Assembly: GCA_000701945.1 (NCBI GenBank)
Contig: JNKE01000018.1
Span: forward strand, 1 to 64,000
Length of the DNA stretch: 64,000 bases
Reading direction: 5' to 3'
DNA from: Anaerotruncus sp. MC2020
Lineage (GTDB): Bacteria > Bacillota > Clostridia > Oscillospirales > Ruminococcaceae
Below, piece after piece: positions 57,298 through 64,000 of the stretch (the stretch's first letter is position 1; each line of letters starts with the position of its first letter). The position numbers were made by a program, and so were the translations under genes. Under the pieces are notes generated by a model. That model saw nothing but the letters and a program-made list of their open reading frames with translations. It did not search any database and was not told the DNA's origin.

Positions 57298-57834
57298 TTA
57301 CAGAACTGAATTGCGTTTTATTTCGATTACGTCAATGTCTTTTTCCTCTAATAAATTCTCAAATTGCTCGCTTCCATACTTCTTTATGAATTCTGATTCT
57401 TCTTTAGAAACTAAGAACCCCATATAGATATGGCATTTATCGACAAATGAAAATTCTTCAGGCAAAACATAAACGTCCGTAAAATACATGGCTGTTTTAC
57501 CGCATTTCTCAGAAAATCCATCAATAATGCTATCAGCTCCTTCTATAAGAAGTCCTCTGCCAATACTCATATTATTTGATAAAGCATAGAATATGGCATT
57601 TGCAAATATTTCTGCACATTCATCATAGAGATCATCTACGGGAAGTATCACTTCACAACAGTTCTCTTGACCATATTTTGATAATCCAAAAGATGTCAGG
57701 ACCAAACAGTCTTTTATCGCATTCGGAAAGCCAAGAATCTGAATTTCGTAATCGTTATTGGTATAAACGTCAGCTCCTATGTAATCGCCTAAAAATTGGT
57801 TGTAATGATCAAGAATGTTTTCTCCTAAGCTCAT
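57298..57834 (-). CDS. Suppressor-of-fused (SUFU) domain protein
   Basis: 178 residues from the ATG at 57834, which follows AGAGAGGT. The pattern ENILDHYNQFLGDYIGADVY, PNAIKDCLVLTSFGLSKYG, CEVILPVDDLYDECAEIF, and a later FTDVYVLPEEFSFV is that of bacterial SUFU-like proteins. In bacteria these are often immunity proteins to polymorphic toxins, or stand-alone proteins in defence neighbourhoods. No matching toxin is adjacent. It sits between a helicase/peptidase fusion and the U32-like gene, all on the minus strand. Confidence 0.7.
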   Translation of the reverse strand: MSLGENILDHYNQFLGDYIGADVYTNNDYEIQILGFPNAIKDCLVLTSFGLSKYGQENCCEVILPVDDLYDECAEIFANAIFYALSNNMSIGRGLLIEGADSIIDGFSEKCGKTAMYFTDVYVLPEEFSFVDKCHIYMGFLVSKEESEFIKKYGSEQFENLLEEKDIDVIEIKRNSVL

Positions 57835-57893
57835 TTTAATTACCTCTCTTGTCAACCAACAAACAATGCAGTTTCATCTGGTTCTTTTTGAAA

Positions 57894-60470
57894 TCACATA
57901 TCATTTATGTCAAATTCAAGCATTTTACCATCTAAGAAGTGTTCGCATTCCTCATAATTAGGATATTCATGCTCCAGTCTTCTGAAATCAGCATTATGAA
58001 AAGGAATGTCACGATGCAACATTTCGTGGTATATCACGAATTTTACTACTTCTCTTGGAACATCCTTGCTGTTCAGTATAGAATTGATCATAATGGAATG
58101 ATCTTTCCTGTAGTGAACACCGTAATATGTTTTATATGGCTTATCAGTCCAGTCGATTGACGGTATTCCGTCAAACACTCCATTAAAGCGTTCTTTTTTA
58201 ACCTCATTAAACAACTCGTTTATATCATAAAACGGATTCTTATCAAAAGGAATCAATTCAAGAGGCATCTCTTCAACTTTAGCTCGAAGCACACTGCTGC
58301 TGCCGTATCTTTGAAGATTGCATACTTCTTGAAGAAAATCAACACAGTCTTCATAGATATCACGAATTATCTCATGCTCATAATACATATCAATCGCCGT
58401 TGCATATACATCCCTGTTTTCTTTTCTTGCACGCTCAATTACATAATGTGGATCAGCGAACGCTCTATTCTTCAAAGGATGAAATGTTGGAGTTTCTTCA
58501 AGTATCCTTAGATTATCTATAAGCAATTCTAACTCATGACTATCCGGTTTGTAACAGAAGCCTGAAAAATAGCTGTCAATAGCGTTTTGAGCATTGAAGT
58601 CTGGATTATTGAGCCATTGCTTTTTATCCTTCATCATTCTGTTCAGACCGGCTAATTGATCTTCAAAAATAAGCATTCTTGTTGATTCGCCATACTCGTC
58701 AATTAGTGTATACCATCCCGCAGGAACAGCAACAGTACAGTTAGATTCAGCTGCATTGATTCTTAAAGCGCGATATAGAGCTTTGCATGCTTTCCATTCA
58801 TAAGAAACCATTTCGCGTTTTTTCTTCTCATATACCTTCTCGTCAGGTTCTTCGAGTTCTTCCTCTATAAGCCACTGTGGATCCAACCATTTATTAAATA
58901 CATCCCATTGGTCATGGAAATCAACTATATTGACAGTTTTGGTTCCTTTAGCCTCGGGACCTCTCATTCCTCGTCCTATCATTTGCATTAAAAAGCCTTC
59001 GCTTGTAGTCGGACGAGTAAGGAATACAGTTTGAATATTAGGCACGTCGGTTCCTTCTGTAAGAATATTAACATTAACAAGTACATCAAGCTTGTTATCT
59101 TTGAAATCATTGATAACTTTGGAATTATCTTCCTTTCCAGAATAAACAAGCCCGCATCGAACTTTCTTCTTGGAGAGTTCCTCATATAAGAAACGGCAAT
59201 GAACCACATTTAATGCAAAAATCAAGGTTTTTCCATATTTCTCAGTGTTATCAAGGTATTGTTTCAGTATAATAGCATTTCTTTCTTTAGATACTGCAAT
59301 TTTATGAATGAGAGTATCTGGTAACTCACCAAATTTATTTATAAACTTTGCTTCATCATAAGAAATGTCAGGTTCAAAGTTTTCAGAAGTTTCAACACGT
59401 TCATACTGTGGATCAGCAAGTATCTTCTTAGCTATAAGGTCTGACATTGCTACCTCATATATTTTTTTGTTATCAAATATCTTGAGCAGATGAGCAGTTT
59501 CCTTATCATTTGAGCGAATTGGTGTTGCAGTTAATCCAAGCAATTTAACTTTGCTTCTGCATTCTTTTATGAATTTTAGTGTATTACGATATGATTTAGC
59601 TTCAGTGTGATGACATTCATCAATAACCACCATTACCTTACCACGCTTAAGGATTCTGCGAAGATGGTCAAGGCTACGACAGATAGATTGTATACTTGCT
59701 ACAATTACTTCAACCTTATCTACTTGTCTAATACTCAAATGCTCACCAGAAATACAGCTTATCCGATAATCTTTGATATCTGGCTTATTGAATTTACAAA
59801 GACCTGCAAACTGATAAAAGCAATCGGCTGCCTGATCAATAAGCATATGGCGATGAGCTATCCATAGTATCTGGTAGCCTCTGGATATCATCTCTTTTAT
59901 TAGAAAGTATGTAGCAGTACGGCTTTTTCCGCTACCTGTTGGCATAACAAGTATACCTGAATCCTTATCATTCGTGATATAGTGCTTAGTCAGCTCTTTA
60001 ACAGCCTCTTCCTGAAAATCATATAGAGGCACTTCTTCTGCATATGTTTCAGACATTCGAAGAGACACTGTTGTTTTGAATTTACTGTATTCGTTGAGCT
60101 GTACTTTGATACCGCTGATATTATACATAGCTCGTATATATGCATCTATAAGGCTTGATGAAGACGACTTTTTCGTAAGAGCAAGCCACTTGGCATTATC
60201 TGAACGACCTGTTATATTTAAAGCTCTGTAGATTTTCTTACACTCATCTTTATATGATTTAAGAAGTGAGTTTTCAATTGTTTTTCGATGTTTACGAATA
60301 AGCGAAGGATTTGGTTCTGAGTATACAGAACACATTACGCTTATGAGACTATCTTTATCATCGTTTTTTATTGCATAATCCATCTGCTCTATCTGACCTT
60401 TGTCAAGATCAGATGCCTCAAGGATCTCTTTTATAAAAGATGGATAAAAGTTTACCCATGTAAAGCCCAT
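57894..60470 (-). CDS. SF2 helicase fused to a SprT-like metallopeptidase domain
   Basis: 858 residues. An N-terminal helical region (1-145) precedes an SF2 core with Q-motif-like PLYDFQEEAV, Walker A MPTGSGKS (176-183), DECH box (284-287), TATP, and in RecA2 TEGTDVPNIQTVFLTRP and QMIGRGMRGP (motif VI). After a middle region of about 250 residues, the C-terminal 110 contain YHEMLHRDIPFHNADFR (HExxH at 815-819 with a third His at 825), a SprT/WLM-type zinc peptidase signature. A DNA or RNA translocase that carries a protease could strip protein from nucleic acid. The ribosome site AAGGAG and the gap of 13 bp after the upstream gene show an operon. Confidence 0.8.
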   Translation of the reverse strand: MGFTWVNFYPSFIKEILEASDLDKGQIEQMDYAIKNDDKDSLISVMCSVYSEPNPSLIRKHRKTIENSLLKSYKDECKKIYRALNITGRSDNAKWLALTKKSSSSSLIDAYIRAMYNISGIKVQLNEYSKFKTTVSLRMSETYAEEVPLYDFQEEAVKELTKHYITNDKDSGILVMPTGSGKSRTATYFLIKEMISRGYQILWIAHRHMLIDQAADCFYQFAGLCKFNKPDIKDYRISCISGEHLSIRQVDKVEVIVASIQSICRSLDHLRRILKRGKVMVVIDECHHTEAKSYRNTLKFIKECRSKVKLLGLTATPIRSNDKETAHLLKIFDNKKIYEVAMSDLIAKKILADPQYERVETSENFEPDISYDEAKFINKFGELPDTLIHKIAVSKERNAIILKQYLDNTEKYGKTLIFALNVVHCRFLYEELSKKKVRCGLVYSGKEDNSKVINDFKDNKLDVLVNVNILTEGTDVPNIQTVFLTRPTTSEGFLMQMIGRGMRGPEAKGTKTVNIVDFHDQWDVFNKWLDPQWLIEEELEEPDEKVYEKKKREMVSYEWKACKALYRALRINAAESNCTVAVPAGWYTLIDEYGESTRMLIFEDQLAGLNRMMKDKKQWLNNPDFNAQNAIDSYFSGFCYKPDSHELELLIDNLRILEETPTFHPLKNRAFADPHYVIERARKENRDVYATAIDMYYEHEIIRDIYEDCVDFLQEVCNLQRYGSSSVLRAKVEEMPLELIPFDKNPFYDINELFNEVKKERFNGVFDGIPSIDWTDKPYKTYYGVHYRKDHSIMINSILNSKDVPREVVKFVIYHEMLHRDIPFHNADFRRLEHEYPNYEECEHFLDGKMLEFDINDM

Positions 60471-60483
60471 ACCCCCACTCCTT

Positions 60484-61113
60484 TCAAATTACATTCTCAC
60501 CGTTGTAGTTCTCTATGCTTTCAATCATTTTATTGACATAATTGATCTCGTCCATATTGTACGTATTGCTGCCTGCGAACCAAATATTGTTGTGACCATA
60601 CCCAAAGGAATATCCCATTTTTCCACTGGTCGGCACAAACCAATCTCCTGTTCTGAAACGCTCTTGATACGGAAGCAGTACACAATCCTTCTTTTCAGCT
60701 AAAAATGAATAAGATTGAACGTAATCGTTTCCGTCTTCACTTGGGAACACGCATTCCTGATAGTCTCGAAAAACCGTAGCATTTTTATAAAAACCAACAA
60801 CTCTCATAGTCTTGCTGTTATGTGCTTTGGAACAAAAGACTACAATAACATTATCAACAGACAAAGCATCTTTCATTCCTTTGCATCCTACAATATGCTC
60901 AATGTGAAGTTGAGGATCCTTACCGCCAAGAAGCTGTGTAAATCCAAGGCAATACTCCTTTTCGTCTTCCAGTATTACTGAATCAAAGTTATAGCATTCA
61001 TGGGCATAGTTTGTATCTTTGACATATGATCCGCCATTGACTGGTTTGTCGGTATCGGTGATACCTTTGTAGAATTTCATATCGGCTATTCTTGCAAAAA
61101 TAATAGGTTTCAT
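60484..61113 (-). CDS. Hypothetical protein of the helicase operon
   Basis: 209 residues with AGGAGG before the ATG. The N-terminus reads FARIADMKFYKGITDTDKPV followed by GGSYV, YAHECYNF and EYCLGFTQLLG. This pattern (R-x-x-x-M-K-x-Y-x-G, then G-G-S-Y, H-E-x-x-N-F) I associate with a small domain seen next to defence-type helicases and nucleases, but I cannot name it with certainty. Later come VIVVFCSKAHNSKTMRVVGFYKNATVF (a PUA/EVE-like beta run) and a Tyr/Gly-rich tail. It is co-transcribed with the helicase/peptidase fusion and may be its recognition partner (inference). Confidence 0.6.
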   Translation of the reverse strand: MKPIIFARIADMKFYKGITDTDKPVNGGSYVKDTNYAHECYNFDSVILEDEKEYCLGFTQLLGGKDPQLHIEHIVGCKGMKDALSVDNVIVVFCSKAHNSKTMRVVGFYKNATVFRDYQECVFPSEDGNDYVQSYSFLAEKKDCVLLPYQERFRTGDWFVPTSGKMGYSFGYGHNNIWFAGSNTYNMDEINYVNKMIESIENYNGENVI

Positions 61114-61195
61114 AATGATTACCTCCTGTGTATTTTCTATGCTTTTATCATACCACAGGGAAATAAGAATTGCCAGGTAAAACTTTTCACCTTTG

Positions 61196-61657
61196 TTATC
61201 TGGTTAGATTTTTACCTATGTATTCTTTGTATTGTTCACAGAACCTATGTATATCATCTTGGGTCTTAAGGTAGTTTATGCATATATAATCAGCTGGATC
61301 TGTTTCCCTTAATGGTCCACCGCATAGGTTAAATAGTTCGTTAGCTTCATCAATAGACATATGTAAACCTATAGTAAACTTATAGAGGAATGTTCTAGTT
61401 GCTCTTATGCTTCCATTCAGTGTCTTTTTAAAAGTTGATTCGTTTATAAGACAAAGTTCTTCTATTAATCCAATTCCAGCCGTAAGTGAAACACCGTACT
61501 TTTCATCATTTTTTCGTTTTTTTGTTGCAATGAGATAAGGTAACTTATCATTTTTTTTAAAACGTTGCATTTCTTCGGGTGTTACACTATAAGATGCTTG
61601 TTTCCTTTCTTTCTCGGTATTTTCCATTACTATTTTCATTTCTTCGTAAGTTACCAT
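61196..61657 (-). CDS. Small helix-turn-helix-like regulator
   Basis: 153 residues. The N-terminal half is Lys/Glu-rich. The C-terminal half has GSIRATRTFLYKFTIGLHMS, then DEANELFNLCGGPL, a pattern I associate with clostridial XRE-like proteins of this size. The start overlaps the region after a small ORF (61663-61788), 5 bp away. It lies between mcrC and the helicase operon on the same strand and may regulate one of them. No ribosome site of quality is visible (AGGTAGATTAG). Confidence 0.5.
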   Translation of the reverse strand: MVTYEEMKIVMENTEKERKQASYSVTPEEMQRFKKNDKLPYLIATKKRKNDEKYGVSLTAGIGLIEELCLINESTFKKTLNGSIRATRTFLYKFTIGLHMSIDEANELFNLCGGPLRETDPADYICINYLKTQDDIHRFCEQYKEYIGKNLTR

Positions 61658-61662
61658 CTAAT

Positions 61663-61788
61663 CTACCTCATTTCTATTGTATATTCTTTATAGCCATTGA
61701 GCATATTCTTAACTTTGGGATCTTCGATAAGGTTTAAATCACCCAATCCTATAGTTGAATTGATTGTCAACGATAGATTCGAGATCAT
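61663..61788 (-). CDS. Possible small ORF upstream of the HTH-like gene
   Basis: 41 codons, MISNLSLTINSTIGLGDLNL then a charged tail ending YTIEMR. It could start further upstream at a TTG (61803). It ends 5 bp before the next start, which hints at coupling. There is no known family and no strong ribosome site; it may be the end of a decayed gene. Confidence 0.3.
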   Translation of the reverse strand: MISNLSLTINSTIGLGDLNLIEDPKVKNMLNGYKEYTIEMR

Positions 61789-61864
61789 TGATCTGTACGG
61801 CAATCCTTTTGGATTATCGAAAAAAGCATTGGATTCACACTTATATTGATGATTATGTAATTAT

Positions 61865-63169
61865 TCAATTTAGTGTTCTCTTCAATACATCAATAAAGCG
61901 ATCCTTAATCAAACTTTCTGTTCCAATATTGGGACCATCAATAATAAATTGACAATTGTCTTTTAAACCAAATAATGGTGAGCATGAAGATTCTTGTGTT
62001 ATTTCATTTTTGATAGGATACAAAAGGCCAGCCATTTTAACCTTTCCGATTTTTTGCATATAAGAAATATATGTATGAATTTGAAAAAAATCTTCTCGAT
62101 CCACATCACAATTTCTAAATTCCATCATTTTATATTTCGCATCAAACACACAGTATTCTCCGTCTTTGAAGAGAACAATATCCGGAATGATTCTTCTTCT
62201 AAAGAAACTATTTTCGTAAACAGTAAATGTTGAGTCAATTAGCTTCCAACCATATTCTTTCAACTGTTTTTGAACAAGACTGCGTACATAACACTCCCAC
62301 ACTTCAGCCATATCAATCAAGTATCCTGAAACATTCAAACCTTTGCTTTGATTATCCATTCCAGTTGACGATTTGAGAATCTGCCACGAGAAATCCACAA
62401 GTTCTTTGAACGATTGATAAATCGGATGATAAGAAATAGAATGGTAATCACTCTCTGTGATACATTGATTATTAAGGGTATGTCCGAGCGAATCAATATC
62501 AGATATTATATTCAATATATTGGGCGAAACAGATAGTTGTTCAAAATTGTACTCAGCTTTAAGCACTCTATATGCAGAACTAATTATAGCTATTACTTTC
62601 TCATCATATGACTTTTCATAACTTCTGGAAATGATGGTTCGATCTTTACAGTAAGAAAATATGGATGGCTTTACCAACAACTTACCTTTAACAGAATATC
62701 CTTTATTATCGTTGAACACACGTTTTCGTGGAAGTCCATGTCTACTTGCTTCTGCTAACTTTTGAGACCATATGAGTGAAACCAAAAGTTTTATATAAAT
62801 ATTCTTATTATCAGTATGAAAACGTGATTTTCCCTCGGTAAGATTTATTTTGAAAATCTCTCCAAACATTTCCATTAATATTTTATCACCAAAACGCGGC
62901 AGAATTGTCAGAGAATAGAGTTTACGACCATCAGAGTATTGAATATCGCCAATATATCTACCTGCACTCCATTGTGATTTATTATAATCGTAATATACAA
63001 TCGGGTCAGGCTCTATATCCCGTTCGCGTTTTGACAACTTATAACAATAAATGTTCTTCGTAGAGTCTTTTATATGTGACAAAAAAGAATCGTCGGTTTT
63101 TTTTACGGTTTTCCCTTTTATTATTACTTCCAAACAATCTTTAGCAGTATACTCTATTTTATTTGCCAT
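61865..63169 (-). CDS. mcrC: McrC-family restriction subunit
   Basis: 434 residues of the McrC/5-methylcytosine restriction family. It has an N-terminal beta domain (YYDYNKSQWSAGRYIGDIQY, LTILPRFGD), a central helical part (LLVSLIWSQKLAEASRHGLP, then RKRVF; VKGKLLV) and a C-terminal PD-(D/E)XK nuclease with RRRIIPDIVLFKDGEYCVFDAKYK. McrC supplies the endonuclease and activates the GTPase McrB. Its start overlaps the mcrB stop by 11 bp, so the pair is translationally coupled. The system would cleave DNA carrying modified cytosines. The length and catalytic residues look intact. Confidence 0.88.
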   Translation of the reverse strand: MANKIEYTAKDCLEVIIKGKTVKKTDDSFLSHIKDSTKNIYCYKLSKRERDIEPDPIVYYDYNKSQWSAGRYIGDIQYSDGRKLYSLTILPRFGDKILMEMFGEIFKINLTEGKSRFHTDNKNIYIKLLVSLIWSQKLAEASRHGLPRKRVFNDNKGYSVKGKLLVKPSIFSYCKDRTIISRSYEKSYDEKVIAIISSAYRVLKAEYNFEQLSVSPNILNIISDIDSLGHTLNNQCITESDYHSISYHPIYQSFKELVDFSWQILKSSTGMDNQSKGLNVSGYLIDMAEVWECYVRSLVQKQLKEYGWKLIDSTFTVYENSFFRRRIIPDIVLFKDGEYCVFDAKYKMMEFRNCDVDREDFFQIHTYISYMQKIGKVKMAGLLYPIKNEITQESSCSPLFGLKDNCQFIIDGPNIGTESLIKDRFIDVLKRTLN

Positions 63170-64000
63170 AAAACGTTCTCTCTAATTCTTGGAGTATTCT
63201 TTTCTTACTGTCAACATCAATATTGTCTAAATAAGCAGCAAGCATGGGTAAAATGGATATCTTCCAAAGGGTTTTTACAGGTTCTTTTGTGGAAACATTT
63301 TCCCCCCAGTGGTATAATCTTGGGCTCGAAAAGCTTTCAAGAATGTTCTGTATTTCAGCGAAAAACACATGCCCGATTTCATATTGCTCGCCTAATTCTG
63401 GTTCTAAGCGTATCTTGTCATTTAAGGCTGTTGCTCTCTCTATAAAAAGGTATTTATCATTTTCGTTCTTAATAGCAGTTAGCATTTCAGAAAGAGTGTC
63501 TTTATTATACCCATGTTTGAACCATAAGAAACGTCTTCTAAGAGCAAAATCAAGCCTTTCCAATGAATAATCTATTTCATTCATTGTACCAATAATATAG
63601 ATATTATCTGGAACGCACAAACGCAAAACTTCATCGTCTATCTTATATGGCAAATCAACAGGATCATCTCTATTCTCAATACATGAAAAAGCTTCTCCGA
63701 ACAAACGTGCTAAATCGATGCGATTGATCTCATCAAGAATAAGAATATGAGGATAATCTTTATCACCTGCTGCCTCTTCACACAAATTCAAAAAATAGCC
63801 TTTTTCTGATTTGATTTTTCCGTCAACCATTGTTTGGCCAACTATAAAATTCTCATAGCCGTAATTTGCATGAAGTTGAAGTCTGTGAATATATTTTTCA
63901 TAATTGAACTTTTTACTCAAATATTCTTTCATAGTTAGTTTACCACTCGACAAGAGTTCTCGAGCGATAAAAGTTTTGGCAAGTTCCTTTGCCGAATATG
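63159..64000 (-). CDS. mcrB: McrB-family AAA+ GTPase (5' part outside window)
   Basis: The C-terminal part of the AAA+ motor of a type IV restriction system. The frame is open to the window edge, where YSAKELAKTFIARELL directly follows the place where the Walker A would lie. Visible are Walker B ILILDEINRIDLARLFGEAF, the sensor region IIGTMNEIDYSLERLDFALRRRF (McrB-type with MNxxD), and a C-terminal lid ending ILQELERTFYGK. The N-terminal DNA-recognition domain, which sets the specificity, lies beyond position 64000. It is coupled to mcrC by an 11-bp overlap. Confidence 0.88.
   Translation of the reverse strand, partial: YSAKELAKTFIARELLSSGKLTMKEYLSKKFNYEKYIHRLQLHANYGYENFIVGQTMVDGKIKSEKGYFLNLCEEAAGDKDYPHILILDEINRIDLARLFGEAFSCIENRDDPVDLPYKIDDEVLRLCVPDNIYIIGTMNEIDYSLERLDFALRRRFLWFKHGYNKDTLSEMLTAIKNENDKYLFIERATALNDKIRLEPELGEQYEIGHVFFAEIQNILESFSSPRLYHWGENVSTKEPVKTLWKISILPMLAAYLDNIDVDSKKRILQELERTFYGK

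Noticed and set aside
1-64000. CRISPR array
   Set aside because: No set of regularly spaced 24-40 bp direct repeats was seen despite the cas3 remnant.

Overview
The window comes from a cellulolytic, low-to-mid GC Gram-positive of the Ruminococcus type. The reasons are two large secreted glycoside hydrolases that end in dockerin modules with 'GD-x-N-x-D-x-K-V-x-V-A-D-A-V' calcium loops, very long Thr-only linkers, a sortase-anchored surface protein, canonical AGGAGG ribosome sites and TTGACA-17-TATAAT promoters. The dockerins look most like those of R. flavefaciens, but the species is an inference. No rRNA, tRNA or CRISPR array was seen.

Layout. 0-3 kb is gene debris: a truncated cas3 HD domain, a Sel1-repeat remnant and an IS21 istA remnant. 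3-11 kb is the cellulosome section, with a GH11-CBM22-GH10-dockerin xylanase and a CBM4-Ig-GH9-dockerin cellulase on the minus strand around a YbaK/ProX editing protein. 11.1-16.3 kb is a GC-rich four-gene operon (FtsX-type permease, ATPase, response regulator, histidine kinase). 16.6-20.6 kb encodes a 1333-residue wall-anchored protein with a C-type lectin domain. 20.9-22.6 kb is an Lsa-type ABC-F gene behind a leader that looks like a ribosome-controlled attenuator. 22.9-28.2 kb is a compact five-gene operon (diacylglycerol kinase, CDP-archaeol-synthase-like, UbiA prenyltransferase, PEP-synthase-like enzyme, acyl/acetyltransferase-like protein) that looks like an uncharacterised lipid pathway.

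From 31 to 57 kb the DNA is a mosaic. Broken genes (phage tape measure, MutS-like, REC-GGDEF-EAL, hybrid kinase, AAA ATPase) lie next to copies of an approximately 490-bp repeat. A module built of glycerate kinase and an esterase/metallo-beta-lactamase fusion is present twice in opposite orientation (34.1-37.4 kb and 44.3-48.1 kb). Each copy keeps the same divergent promoter and each has lost a different gene. Between the copies is an AT-rich three-gene operon, 40.8-43.3 kb (P-loop protein, PIN-GNAT-PUA/EVE-like fusion, ASCH protein). It is my best candidate for an undescribed RNA- or nucleotide-targeting system. Further on are an XRE regulator and a macro-domain protein.

54-64 kb, all on the minus strand, looks like a defence island. 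It holds an McrBC type IV restriction system (mcrB runs off the right end), a small HTH-like protein, a protein of unknown function, an SF2 helicase fused to a SprT-like metallopeptidase, a SUFU-domain protein, a second copy of a U32-like gene, and a PD-(D/E)XK-like protein. Direct repeats of 133 bp separate the last genes like cassettes.
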